Assembly (NCBI GenBank): GCA_947498315.1
Contig: CANMLD010000020.1
Location: 1-34,910, forward strand
Length of the DNA: 34,910 nt
Source: Pseudomonadota bacterium
Lineage (GTDB): Bacteria; Myxococcota_A; UBA9042; GCA-2863065
Direction of reading: 5' to 3'
Shown here: in pieces, positions 16,058-23,727 of the stretch
How the letters are laid out: every line of letters begins with the position of its first letter
Numbering within the stretch: the stretch's first letter is position 1
Program-made: the position numbers and the translations under genes
The notes under the pieces: model-generated
Told to the model about the DNA's origin: nothing
The model's input: the letters and a program-made list of their open reading frames with translations, nothing else
The model's database searches: none

Positions 16058-17461
16058 ATGGTGACCTGGACTCAAAAGCGTGTCGAAGGGTGGGGCCGCT
16101 TCCCCACGACCGAAGCTCTCTGTGCGCGGCCTGAGCGGTGGTCCGAGGTGCAGTCTGCGCTGACCGACCGAAACGGCGACCACATTCTCGCTCACGGTCT
16201 AGGCCGCAGCTACGGTGACGCAGCGCTCCTTACCGGTGGCCGCATCGTCCTCACCCGCCGCCTCGACCGTCTCCTGGCCTTCGATCCCGACTCCGGCTGG
16301 ATCCGGGCTGAGGCTGGGGTCTCGCTCGAGGAGGTGAACAACCTCTTCGTCCCGCGCGGCTTCTTCCCGCCCGTCGTGCCTGGCACGCAGTTCGTCACCC
16401 TCGGCGGCGCGCTGGCCGCCGACATCCACGGCAAGAACCACCACGTTCACGGCAGCTTCGGCGACCACGTGCGCAACGTGGAGCTGCTGACCGCCGACGG
16501 CCGCGTCGTCCTCACCGACAGGGAGCACGAGCCCGAGCTCTTCGAAGCGACCCTCGGCGGCATGGGGCTCACCGGCGTCATCCTCGCGATGGATCTCCAG
16601 CTCATGCGCATTGAGAGCCCGGCCATCGAGATCGAGACGGTGCGCGTCGAGAACCTCGATCACTTCTTCGAGGTGAGCGCCGAGAGCGCGAAGTGGCCCT
16701 ACACGGTCTCCTGGATCGACTGCCTCGCCCGCGGTCGTCACATGGGCCGCGGCGTCTTCATGCGCGGCCGTCACGCACCGGCGGGCGCCAAACCGGGCGG
16801 CGCCTTGCTCGAACGGCTGAAGAAGTTCGCCGACCCGATCCTCGATGTCAGCGCGTTCGAGACGAACTGGCTCCTGAACCGCTTCAGTATTCAGGCCTTC
16901 AACGAGACCTACTTCCGCCTTCACCGTCCCGGCACCGAGTCGGCCGTAGTGCCTTATACGCCGTTCTTCTTCCCGCTCGACATGGTGCGGGGCTGGAACA
17001 AGCTCTACGGATCCCGCGGCATGATGCAGTACCAGCCCCTCGTGCCCCACGATCCCGAGCGCCGCGCGATGCGGGCGATTTTGGAGTCCATCTCGAAGTC
17101 TGGCTTTGCATCGTTCCTCGCCGTCATCAAGGAGTTCGGCGAGGTACAGCATGGCGGCCTCTCCTTCCCGAGGCCGGGCGTGACGCTGGCGCTCGATTTC
17201 GCCAACCATGGCAAGCCCTTGCACGATCTGATGGACCACATGGACGACATCGTCTTGGACGCTGGTGGCCGTCTCTACCTCGCCAAAGACGCGCGGATGA
17301 CGAAGGACCGCTTCCAGCGAATGTACCCCGAGTGGCAGGCCTGGAAGGCTGTGCGTGACCGTTGGGATCCGAACGGGGTGTTCTCCTCCGACCAAGCCCA
17401 GCGGCTCGGCCTCGTGGACACCAGCGTCGCAGCCCGGTCGGCAAAGGCGGTCGCCTCGTGA
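16058..17461 (+). CDS. dprE1: DprE1-like FAD-dependent oxidase (decaprenylphosphoryl-ribose 2'-oxidase family)
   Basis: A 467-residue FAD-linked oxidase matching mycobacterial DprE1 along its length (~461 residues). Shared segments include AHGLGRSYGDAA, then GGALAADIHGKNHHVHGSFG, DHVRNVELLTADG, FFFPLDMVRGWNKLYG, and GGRLYLAKDARMT with the active-site Lys410. DprE1 oxidises polyprenyl-phospho-ribose to the 2-keto form, which DprE2 reduces to polyprenyl-phospho-arabinose, a donor of D-arabinose to cell-surface glycans. The residue matching the benzothiazinone-target cysteine (M. tuberculosis Cys387, in NICVDF) is Ala378 here (TLALDF). The downstream SDR gene overlaps it by GTGA, exactly the partner expected. 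FAD binding should be non-covalent as in DprE1. The true lipid and sugar substrates are inferred. Confidence 0.87.
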   Translation: MVTWTQKRVEGWGRFPTTEALCARPERWSEVQSALTDRNGDHILAHGLGRSYGDAALLTGGRIVLTRRLDRLLAFDPDSGWIRAEAGVSLEEVNNLFVPRGFFPPVVPGTQFVTLGGALAADIHGKNHHVHGSFGDHVRNVELLTADGRVVLTDREHEPELFEATLGGMGLTGVILAMDLQLMRIESPAIEIETVRVENLDHFFEVSAESAKWPYTVSWIDCLARGRHMGRGVFMRGRHAPAGAKPGGALLERLKKFADPILDVSAFETNWLLNRFSIQAFNETYFRLHRPGTESAVVPYTPFFFPLDMVRGWNKLYGSRGMMQYQPLVPHDPERRAMRAILESISKSGFASFLAVIKEFGEVQHGGLSFPRPGVTLALDFANHGKPLHDLMDHMDDIVLDAGGRLYLAKDARMTKDRFQRMYPEWQAWKAVRDRWDPNGVFSSDQAQRLGLVDTSVAARSAKAVAS

Positions 17462-18192
17462 GCGCCGTCGTCATCGGGGCGACGTCTGCCATCGCACGCG
17501 CCATGGTCCGTCAGTGGGCGTCGCGTGGGCACGCCGTCGCCGTCGCAGCGCGCGATGTCGCCGAAGCCGAACGCATCGCCCAAGACGCCGCCGTACGCTA
17601 CGGGGGCGCTCACGTCGCGGTGCCTTTCGACGCGCTAGACTTCGACGGACACAAGGCCTTCGTGGAGAACGTCGCCGAGCGGCTCGGCGGCATCGACACC
17701 GCCATCATCGCCTTCGGCGACATGGGTGAGCAGGCCGAGTCCGAGCTGGACTTTGGCGCTGCCCGCCGGGTCATCGACACGAACTACACCGCTGCCGCCT
17801 CTGTCGCCGAGGCGCTGATGGCCGTGATGGGGCCTCGCCACACCGGCACCATCGTCGGCCTCACGTCCGTGGCCGGCGAGCGTGGGCGACGCAGCAACTA
17901 CATCTATGGCAGCGCGAAAGGCGCGTTTACGTTGTACCTCGACGGCCTGCGCGGCAGGGCGCACGGGGAAGGCGTTCATGTACTCACGGTCAAGCTGGGC
18001 TTCATCGACACCCGGATGACGTGGGGGCTCGGTGGCAAGATCCCCATCGCGTCACCCGATGACGCGGCGCGCGCTGTCTATGACGCGGCGCGTACCGGCA
18101 CGGAGTCGATGTATTACCCGCACTTCTGGGCGCCGATCATGGCGACGATTCGCGCGATCCCGCCCGCTCTGATGAAGCGGCTGCCGCTGTGA
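17458..18192 (+). CDS. dprE2: DprE2-like short-chain dehydrogenase
   Basis: A 244-residue SDR. The nucleotide-binding motif is GATSAIARA at 7-15 (the TGxxxGxG variant seen in DprE2). The catalytic residues are Ser137 (LTSVAGERGRRSNYIYG) and Tyr150/Lys154 (YGSAK). DprE2 is the NADH-dependent reductase completing the 2'-epimerisation begun by DprE1, at the cytoplasmic or inner-membrane face. The GTG start at 17458 overlaps the dprE1 stop, and the stop overlaps the GTG of the next gene, so all three are translationally coupled. A hydrophobic C-terminus (FWAPIMATIRAIPPALMK) may be membrane-associated, as expected for an enzyme acting on a polyprenyl lipid. Confidence 0.85.
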   Translation: MSAVVIGATSAIARAMVRQWASRGHAVAVAARDVAEAERIAQDAAVRYGGAHVAVPFDALDFDGHKAFVENVAERLGGIDTAIIAFGDMGEQAESELDFGAARRVIDTNYTAAASVAEALMAVMGPRHTGTIVGLTSVAGERGRRSNYIYGSAKGAFTLYLDGLRGRAHGEGVHVLTVKLGFIDTRMTWGLGGKIPIASPDDAARAVYDAARTGTESMYYPHFWAPIMATIRAIPPALMKRLPL

Positions 18193-18914
18193 CACAGGGT
18201 GGTATGGCGAGCACCGTCAGGTGGCCTTGCAAGCCGCTGACGCTGCTCTGGTTTGCCGTGGCCTGCACTCAGCCAGAGGAGCGTGCCCTCGACCTGCTCA
18301 GCCGCGTGCGGATCGCCTATGACGTCGCCGCACCCATCGCAGGGGCCCTCGTCGGGCTCGCTGCCGAGCTTGACCGGCTCGTTCCGAATGCCGAACAAGC
18401 CCTCGCAGACACGCGCCGAGAGGTCGCCGCGGAGTCCAATAGCGCGTCGCGCGCCGAGCGAGCGCGCGCCATCTTGGCATGGCTGGTCCCTGATTCGGCC
18501 GCCGTCGACAACGCCGAACGCGCGTTCTTCGGCCGCTTACTCGAGTCGGCTCCAGACGTCGTTCACGCGGGGCCGAGCACGCACGATGAGTCTCCTCTCG
18601 AGGTCTTGAGGCGGCTCACGGAGCGACGCTCGGCCGCAACGACTGCTACCGTGGGTGCTCTCGAGGAGGGGCTCGCGCGTCTCGACGAACCTGCGCTGCC
18701 AGGCCGGGTCACTACCAGCGCGGACGCCGCATGCACCTGCACGAGCCGCTCGTGCCTGCTGGCCTCTCGTGAAGCGCTCCGCGCTCTCACGACTCAAACG
18801 CTCCGGTACACCTCACCGCCGGTGAGGGCGGCGCTCGACGCCGACCTGAAGCGCTGGCGAGGTTGCGTCAAGGCGCTCACCCAGGACGAGCTCGAACGCG
18901 CACCCCTCGACTGA
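18189..18914 (+). CDS. Hypothetical lipoprotein coupled to dprE1-dprE2
   Basis: A 241-residue protein I do not recognise. The N-terminus has a signal sequence ending in LLWFAVAC, a plausible lipobox with Cys26, so it should be an exported lipoprotein. The mature part is Ala/Arg/Leu-rich and mostly helical in appearance, with a cysteine cluster (CTCTSRSC) near residue 185. GTG 18189 overlaps the dprE2 stop (GTGA); ATG 18204 is an alternative start. The tight coupling suggests a role in the same glycolipid pathway, but nothing in the sequence proves that. Confidence 0.65.
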   Translation: MTQGGMASTVRWPCKPLTLLWFAVACTQPEERALDLLSRVRIAYDVAAPIAGALVGLAAELDRLVPNAEQALADTRREVAAESNSASRAERARAILAWLVPDSAAVDNAERAFFGRLLESAPDVVHAGPSTHDESPLEVLRRLTERRSAATTATVGALEEGLARLDEPALPGRVTTSADAACTCTSRSCLLASREALRALTTQTLRYTSPPVRAALDADLKRWRGCVKALTQDELERAPLD

Positions 18915-18954
18915 GTGTTCCGACCAAGTGCCCCGACCAGGTGCTTCGCCTGAG

Positions 18955-19019
18955 GGCTCGGTCCTTCATCCAGAAAAACGAAACCGCGGGGACTTCATCG
19001 GAAGACCGAGCCGTTGACA
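18955..19019 (+). promoter_or_regulatory. Inverted repeat next to a consensus -35 upstream of the secreted-protein gene
   Basis: GGCTCGGTC (18955-18963) and GACCGAGCC (19004-19012) form a 9-bp perfect inverted repeat, extended by TTC/GAA past one bulged base, with a ~40-base loop. TTGACA, a perfect -35 hexamer, follows at 19014-19019, but no good -10 lies 16-18 bases on. Just upstream, CGACCAAGTGC and CGACCAGGTGC (18921, 18934) are near-identical direct repeats. It may be the terminator of the lipoprotein gene or a regulator site. Confidence 0.35.
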
Positions 19020-19093
19020 ACGCGGCCCGAGGCATCGACCTTTGGCGCCCGGCTCGAAGAGTCGGACCTCATCACACTCGAAGGTAGGAACCC

Positions 19094-19579
19094 ATGCAGA
19101 TGCGCTCCGCTCTCGCTGCTCTCGCCCTGCTCGCCCTAGTCCCTTTCTCGGCGTTCGCGAAGACCCACACGCTCGCTGACGCCAAAGTCACCTTCGACGC
19201 ACCGGATTCGTGGAAGGTGGAGAAAGACGAAGGGATGACGGCAGTCGGCAATGAGGCCGACGACGCTGGGGTCGTCATTTTGACCCTCGACGCCGAGAAT
19301 ATCGACAAAGGCCTCGAAGCCGCGGCGGCTGAGCTCGAGAAGCTCGTGAAGGACCCCCAGCCCTCTGGCGAGCCCTCCGAAGCGCCGATTGGTGGCATGA
19401 AGGCGATGCTCGCGTCGGCGACCGCCAAAGTCGACGGCGAAGACGTGAAGGTCGACCTGCTCGTCCTCGAGTCCAAGTCCGGCAAATTCCTCATCGGGAT
19501 CGGGATCACCAAGAAGTCGAGCAAGGACGCCAGCGAGAGCCTGAAGCTTCTGAAGAGCTTCAAGGCGGCGGCGAACTAA
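19094..19579 (+). CDS. Small secreted protein, PsbP/DcrB-like in outline
   Basis: A 161-residue protein with a clear signal peptide (cleavage after SAFA, ~residue 22) and no lipobox. The mature part (VTFDAPDSWKVEKDEG, then DAGVVILTLDA, and a closing FLIGIGITKKSS segment) has the strand-helix outline of PsbP/DcrB-type periplasmic proteins, a guess from pattern only. ATG 19094 is preceded by AGGTAGGA. The gene stands alone, has a candidate promoter upstream and a strong hairpin just after its stop. Confidence 0.75.
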   Translation: MQMRSALAALALLALVPFSAFAKTHTLADAKVTFDAPDSWKVEKDEGMTAVGNEADDAGVVILTLDAENIDKGLEAAAAELEKLVKDPQPSGEPSEAPIGGMKAMLASATAKVDGEDVKVDLLVLESKSGKFLIGIGITKKSSKDASESLKLLKSFKAAAN

Positions 19580-19587
19580 AACTACCG

Positions 19588-19614
19588 GTGGCGGGTCTGC
19601 TTTGGACCCGCCAC
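19588..19614. terminator. Bidirectional hairpin between convergent genes
   Basis: A ten-base perfect stem, GTGGCGGGTC with GACCCGCCAC, around a seven-base loop TGCTTTG. It begins nine bases after the secreted-protein stop and faces the convergent marR gene. T-runs are weak on both sides, so Rho-independent termination is likely but not certain. Confidence 0.7.
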
Positions 19615-19636
19615 TCCCCGTCTCCGCACCGGTCGG

Positions 19637-20143
19637 TCAGGAGCCGCGCCGTTTCGGGGTCGTCCGGGACGGCGCGTTTCGGTTCAACTCCGACTCGAGC
19701 GCCTCGAGGACCTGCCTCGCGCTGGTTGCAACGTCCTCCGGAATGCCAGCCAGCGTCGTCGCGACGGCCGACTCGACTGTGGCGACCGCCGGTACGTCGA
19801 AGGCCTTCCCCTCGGGCGTCAGGTGCAACATGACTTTCCGACGGTCGTCCGCACTCCGGCGTCGCTCCACCAGCTTGCGCGCTTCGAGCCGCTTCAGCGC
19901 GGCAGACAGCGTGCCGGCATCGATCCAGAGCGCCCGTGCCAACTCGCCGGCCGTGATGGCGGGGTAACGCCCCACAATCCGTATGATCATGCGCTGTTGG
20001 CCCGTCACGCCGAGCACGGACTCCATGTGCTTGGAGGCGCGCTCGAGGGCGTGATTCAGACGCCAAACGGCGCTCATGAAGCCGAGGGTTGGCCCGAGGT
20101 CGAGTATGGCCACTTCGGTCGACGTTGAAGCTTCATCTTTCAT
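19637..20143 (-). CDS. MarR-family transcriptional regulator
   Basis: A 168-residue MarR-type winged-helix regulator. The DNA-binding core reads ITAGELARALWIDAGTLSAA (helix-turn-helix), then LKRLEARKLVERRRSADDRR, the wing with the family's DxRRK signature, and VMLHLTPEGKA. MarR proteins act as dimers, usually repressing nearby or divergent genes and responding to small ligands. The upstream neighbour in the same direction is the tail-tube gene, cut off by a strong terminator, so this regulator has its own promoter in the 250-base gap. Its ligand and targets are unknown. Confidence 0.9.
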   Translation of the reverse strand: MKDEASTSTEVAILDLGPTLGFMSAVWRLNHALERASKHMESVLGVTGQQRMIIRIVGRYPAITAGELARALWIDAGTLSAALKRLEARKLVERRRSADDRRKVMLHLTPEGKAFDVPAVATVESAVATTLAGIPEDVATSARQVLEALESELNRNAPSRTTPKRRGS

Positions 20144-20318
20144 TGGCGGTCCAGATACGAGGATGCGGGGAACATGTCAACGTGGCCAGAAGCAGTCTTG
20201 GGGGAGGCAGTCCACTTTTCGGCCGGTAGGACGCCCCACGGAGGCCCTGGGGCCACGAGTCAGCCCTATACTCCACAGGTAGCTCGGAGCGCGCCAACCG
20301 CCACGCCAGAGAGCGCTT

Positions 20319-20351
20319 AAAAGACAAAGCCCCCGACCGAGGTCGGAGGCT
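20319..20351 (-). terminator. Rho-independent terminator of the tail-tube gene
   Basis: On the minus strand a GC-rich stem AGCCTCCGAC / GTCGGGGGCT, with one mismatch and loop CTCG, is followed by TTTGTCTTTT. The stem ends about 43 bases beyond the tail-tube stop. This is the clearest intrinsic terminator in the window. Confidence 0.82.
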
Positions 20352-20393
20352 CTGTGCGTGCGCTAGAGTGCCCTAAGGCCCCCGAGCTAACGA

Positions 20394-20825
20394 CTAGCCG
20401 CGCTCGATCTTCTCGACCGCGAGCTCGAGCTCTTCGACGGTGACGTCAGCGCCCTTGCCGTCGAGCGTGAAGCCCTTCCACTTGGCCGGCCACGCTTCGA
20501 AGAAGTTGTAACGCATGACTTCCGAGCCATCGTCACCGCAGAGGATGATCGAGCCAGCCTTGCGCTCGACCGTGCCCTCGATGACCTTCTTGCGCCAGTC
20601 CCAGAGCTCGGTGTTGTTGATGTACCCGCGCTTCAGGGTGATGTTCGAGTACTTCGTGCGGCCCGGGCGCTTGCGGAGGATGATGTCGTCACCATCCTGG
20701 AACTCGACGATCTCGGTCTCGCTGTCGAGGCCTTCCACGTTCTTGAACGCGCCTTGGGTCACGCCTTCGATCTCAACCTTGAAGTTGAAGGCGCCAATGT
20801 GGTCGAACGGACGACGATTCGGCAT
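20394..20825 (-). CDS. Contractile-tail tube protein (phage gp19/eCIS Afp1-like)
   Basis: A 143-residue tail-tube protein of the T4 gp19-like / 'conserved phage tail region' family (pfam06841/TIGR02241). This family also forms the inner tube of extracellular contractile injection systems such as Afp and PVC. Diagnostic segments are FNFKVEIEGVTQGAFKNVEG, then GLDSETEIVEFQDGDD, GRTKYSNITLKRGYI, LWDWRKKVIEGTVERK, and the end FFEAWPAKWKG plus VTVEELELAVEKIE. The length is typical. ATG 20825 has GAGGAG eight bases upstream. No sheath, baseplate, spike or ATPase gene is near, so it is an orphan or works with a system elsewhere. A sigma-54-type promoter precedes it and a strong terminator follows it. 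Confidence 0.9.
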   Translation of the reverse strand: MPNRRPFDHIGAFNFKVEIEGVTQGAFKNVEGLDSETEIVEFQDGDDIILRKRPGRTKYSNITLKRGYINNTELWDWRKKVIEGTVERKAGSIILCGDDGSEVMRYNFFEAWPAKWKGFTLDGKGADVTVEELELAVEKIERG

Positions 20826-20838
20826 CTGTGAGACTCCT

Positions 20839-20850
20839 CGGGATATCCCG
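20839..20850 (-). promoter_or_regulatory. 12-bp palindrome at the ribosome-binding site of the tail-tube gene
   Basis: CGGGATATCCCG is a perfect palindrome that touches the Shine-Dalgarno of the tail-tube gene. It could be a DNA operator or an mRNA element masking translation. It may also be chance. Confidence 0.35.
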
Positions 20851-20950
20851 CGGTGGTGCCCCGCGCACGCTGAGGTGGACGAGGTCAGGTTCGGTCAGGG
20901 CCCCACGGGTCACATCGGACGACGGGCTCGTCAGGGTGGCCACTGCCAGA

Positions 20951-20965
20951 GCATGAAGCGTGCCA
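20951..20965 (-). promoter_or_regulatory. Sigma-54 (-24/-12) promoter of the tail-tube gene
   Basis: Read on the minus strand the site is TGGCACGCTTCATGC. This matches the sigma-54 consensus TGGCACG-N4-TTGC at 14 of 15 positions, counting the four free bases, with GG and GC exactly at -24/-12 spacing. The transcription start would lie near 20940, giving a ~115-base leader. No competing sigma-70 promoter of similar quality was seen in the gap. Confidence 0.65.
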
Positions 20966-20983
20966 GTGACTACGCACAAGAAA

Positions 20984-21001
20984 CGGACATTTCGGACATT
21001 C
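20984..21001 (-). repeat. Tandem 9-bp repeat upstream of the sigma-54 site
   Basis: CGGACATTT and CGGACATTC stand head to tail about 20 bases upstream of the -24 element. They could bind an activator (bacterial enhancer-binding protein), though such sites usually lie further upstream. Confidence 0.35.
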
Positions 21002-21019
21002 GCGGGAGCGAGGGCGCTC

Positions 21020-22567
21020 TTACTCGGGCGTCGCTGGTCCCCGCGCCGCCTCTTCTCGCCGTTGGCGTTCGATGAGGCGACCGTTCCTTGACCGCTCGAC
21101 GGCGTCGAGGATGGCACCGATTCTGGGAGCCTCGATGGCGTTTCGGCCGGCGAACTCCTTGTCCCAGGTCTTCTCGGTGCGGTCATAGAGAGACTTCGCT
21201 ACGGCGTCGTCGGTGATCGCCGCGATGCTCTGGACGAGCGTCAGCGCCGCATCGGGGTGCACGTCAGCTCGCCCGAGCGCGGTCTTCAAGACCTCGGCGA
21301 ATCGGGTGGCGCCCTCTGGGGTCTGGGCGAATGGGGCCATCAGTCCTACCCACGCGCCCAGCTCGGGGAGTGTCGCTCTAGGGCTGGCGAGAACCGCCGT
21401 GACCCACACGTCAAGGCGCTTCAGAGCCTCTGGCGTTCCCAGCCGAACGAGCGCGCTGCGACAGCCGGCGCCCACGGCGGCGTCGTCGAGGAGCCCGTCG
21501 CACCATCCGAGGACGGCCACCAGCTTGAGCTTGCCGGCGAGAGCCAGGGCAGCCGCCCGGACCGGTGCCTCGGATGTCGCTGCTGCCCACGCCGTCACCT
21601 TCGCTTCATCGATTAAGCAGCGGTCACTCGGGCACGCGTCGAGCGCAAGGATGGCGGCGGCGCGAACGGCCGGGGCCTTCTCGAGCTCGGCTACGGCCAA
21701 GAAGAAGCCTGCCGCTGCGGGTCCCGCGCCGGCGCTTGCGGACTCCACGAGGGCGAGGCGCTCCTTGTTTTCGGCCGTCGCATACCGCTCATACAGAACC
21801 TCGCGAACCGGTTCGGCGGCATCGAGATCGGGCGATCGCGCGATGGTGTGCAGGACCAGCTCGAGGGTACGATAGGCCGCATGGCGGACGGTCACGCGGT
21901 CATTAGTCACCAGCTCGGCGGCCGCTGCGGCGATTTCGAACAACGGTGCGAGCGTGTCAGGCGACCCAGGGACGAAGGACCCGATCGGGGTCGCGACCTC
22001 TTGGGTCAGCGCACCCCAGCTTGGGGTCTCGGTGATCTCCGACGGCGATCCTCCGTCCAGGTCACGCGCCGTGGCGACGGCCTCGACCGCCGCTTTCACC
22101 GACGTGACGAGTGGCGTCGCGCCGACCTTGCTCATCAGGGCGGCACGCGCTCCCTCGCCTTTCGGGATGGTCAGGGCAGGGGCCTCCGCTGTCTCTGTGG
22201 GGGCGCTCGGCACCTCGACGATGGGGGCTGGTGCGCCGTCCGTCGTCGGCTCGGCTGTTGCGGCGTCCGTCGTCGGCTCGGCTGTTGCGGCGTTCGCCAC
22301 CACCGGCTCCGCTACCACCGGCTCCGCCGCTGCCAGTGCAGCGGCAGCAGGTTCAGCGGCAGCAGGCGCTTTGCTCGCGGGCTCGGCCCGATCAGGTTCA
22401 GCAACGGCGCCGCTCGAGGGCGCGGCGGCGTTCGATTCGGCCGGCTCGCTCGACTTGCAGCCGGGTAGACCTGGCGCGAGCAGGCACGCCGACAGGGCAG
22501 CCGCGAGAACGCGAGACGCCACGCCGGCATCTGGACGCGCATCGCAACGAGAGGGGGTGGTCTTCAT
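21020..22567 (-). CDS. Lipoprotein with Ala/Glu/Pro repeats and HEAT-like C-terminal region
   Basis: A 515-residue predicted lipoprotein. ATG 22567 overlaps the srkA stop (ATGA), so the two are coupled. The signal peptide ends in LLAPGLPGC, a lipobox with Cys37. Residues ~40-140 are low-complexity Ala/Glu/Pro/Thr with short repeats. The remainder is helical and reads like repeated ~35-residue helical pairs (for example VREVLYERYATAENKERLAL, then AVRAAAILALDACPS and APVRAAALALAGKL), as in HEAT/armadillo repeats. That suggests a protein-binding scaffold in the periplasm or outer membrane. I know no specific function. Coupling to a stress kinase is suggestive only. Confidence 0.75.
   Translation of the reverse strand: MKTTPSRCDARPDAGVASRVLAAALSACLLAPGLPGCKSSEPAESNAAAPSSGAVAEPDRAEPASKAPAAAEPAAAALAAAEPVVAEPVVANAATAEPTTDAATAEPTTDGAPAPIVEVPSAPTETAEAPALTIPKGEGARAALMSKVGATPLVTSVKAAVEAVATARDLDGGSPSEITETPSWGALTQEVATPIGSFVPGSPDTLAPLFEIAAAAAELVTNDRVTVRHAAYRTLELVLHTIARSPDLDAAEPVREVLYERYATAENKERLALVESASAGAGPAAAGFFLAVAELEKAPAVRAAAILALDACPSDRCLIDEAKVTAWAAATSEAPVRAAALALAGKLKLVAVLGWCDGLLDDAAVGAGCRSALVRLGTPEALKRLDVWVTAVLASPRATLPELGAWVGLMAPFAQTPEGATRFAEVLKTALGRADVHPDAALTLVQSIAAITDDAVAKSLYDRTEKTWDKEFAGRNAIEAPRIGAILDAVERSRNGRLIERQRREEAARGPATPE
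22240..22293 (-). repeat. 27-bp in-frame tandem duplication in the lipoprotein gene
   Basis: Two identical 27-bp units (22240-22266 and 22267-22293) each encode nine residues (TTDAATAEP-type) of the low-complexity linker. Shorter imperfect repeats continue on both sides. Confidence 0.8.
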
Positions 22568-23625
22568 TTCTCGTCCCAGTCCCAAAAGAAGTCCTTGTTC
22601 GTCAGCTCCTGACCGCGGGAGTCGTCCGGCATGATCATACCGTCTTCTTCTTCGAGGAGCGTTCGGGTCTCCATCAAGACCCGCGTTTCGTTCATCCAGT
22701 ACTCCTCGGTCCCGAAGTGTGGCCACGTCGCAGGGAAGGCGGGGTCGTGCCACCGGCGAGCGAGCCAAGCCGAGTAGTGGACGATGCGCATGGCGCGCAG
22801 CGGCTCGATGAGGCGCAGGGTGCTCCGGTCGAAGCTGCGGAGCTGTTCGTAGCCTTCGAGGAAGACTTCGCGTTGCCGTCGCGCTTCTCCGTCACGCCCG
22901 GGGAGCACGAGCCACATGTCCTGAGCGACGGGCCCCATGCAGGAGTCGTCGAAGTCCAGGACGTTCAGAATGCCACCGCGCTCCACCAAGTTGCCGAGAT
23001 GCAGGTCGCCGTGGATGCGCTGAAGAGGCACTCCAGCCAGACGGCGGTCAGCCACGTCAGCAATGGCGAGCGCGGCTTCGACGTAGGCGTCACGCCACCC
23101 CTCGGGCAAGAGCCGCTTCTCCTTCAAGACCGCGACGCTGTCACGAATGAAACGGTCCGGCGTTAGCCCGTGGCGATGACGGGCAGGCCTTTTGGCGCCA
23201 GCGTTGTGGAGCCGCGCGACCAACATGCCGAGGCGCTCGAGCATCTCATCGGAGAGCTCCTCAGGCGCCCGGCCACCGCGCCGTTCGAAGAGCGCATAGA
23301 AGATGCCGCCGGCGTCTTCCGTGCCCGGGCAGATCTCGAGTGAGCTGCCGTTTGGAAAGCGGCGAAGCGTCGTGACCGGGATCTCGTCTTCGTGGCAATC
23401 GTCGATGAAGGCGTGCTCCTCGAGGATCTGCTCGCGCGTCCAACGGTGCGGACGATAGAACTTGGCGATGACCCGGTCTCCGTCTTCGAGGCCGACCTCG
23501 TAGACCCGGTTCTCGTAAGAGTTCAGCGGGTTACAGGCTGACGCGCAGCGAAGCCCGGCGGCCTCGACCGCGTCGAGGACGGCTTCGGGAGTGAGGGACA
23601 AGAAGAGGTCGGAGACAGCGCGCAT
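22564..23625 (-). CDS. srkA: Stress response kinase A (SrkA/YihE-like Ser/Thr kinase)
   Basis: A 353-residue aminoglycoside-phosphotransferase-fold kinase closely following E. coli SrkA. Key segments are NPLNSYENRVYEVGLEDGD, then VIAKFYRPHRWTREQILEEH with Lys55, IHGDLHLGN (Asp207, Asn212), the metal site LDFDD (224-227), and PLRAMRIVHYSAWLARRW. SrkA protects cells during stress by opposing toxin-driven death and envelope-stress damage, and acts in the cytosol. Relative to E. coli it has a longer charged C-terminus (~20 residues). ATG 23625 lacks a good Shine-Dalgarno; a leaderless start is possible. It overlaps the downstream lipoprotein gene, and diverges from the cyclase gene. Confidence 0.9.
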   Translation of the reverse strand: MRAVSDLFLSLTPEAVLDAVEAAGLRCASACNPLNSYENRVYEVGLEDGDRVIAKFYRPHRWTREQILEEHAFIDDCHEDEIPVTTLRRFPNGSSLEICPGTEDAGGIFYALFERRGGRAPEELSDEMLERLGMLVARLHNAGAKRPARHRHGLTPDRFIRDSVAVLKEKRLLPEGWRDAYVEAALAIADVADRRLAGVPLQRIHGDLHLGNLVERGGILNVLDFDDSCMGPVAQDMWLVLPGRDGEARRQREVFLEGYEQLRSFDRSTLRLIEPLRAMRIVHYSAWLARRWHDPAFPATWPHFGTEEYWMNETRVLMETRTLLEEEDGMIMPDDSRGQELTNKDFFWDWDEK

Positions 23626-23668
23626 CGCCACTAGGCTACCACGAAAGTGGGAGCGCACCGCGAGCCGG

Positions 23669-23697
23669 TTCGCATCCACACCGAATGTCGTTATGAT
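23669..23697 (+). promoter_or_regulatory. Sigma-70-type promoter upstream of the adenylate cyclase gene
   Basis: TTCGCA (23669-23674), a 17-base spacer and TATGAT (23692-23697) give four and five of six consensus matches. Transcription would begin near 23704, about 25 bases before the chosen ATG. Confidence 0.5.
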
Positions 23698-23727
23698 GAC
23701 GCATGGCGGGCCGCCAGACGGCTGCCG

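Noticed and set aside
16199-17395. A ~400-codon minus-strand frame opposite dprE1.
   Set aside because: No family motifs; the plus strand matches DprE1 throughout.
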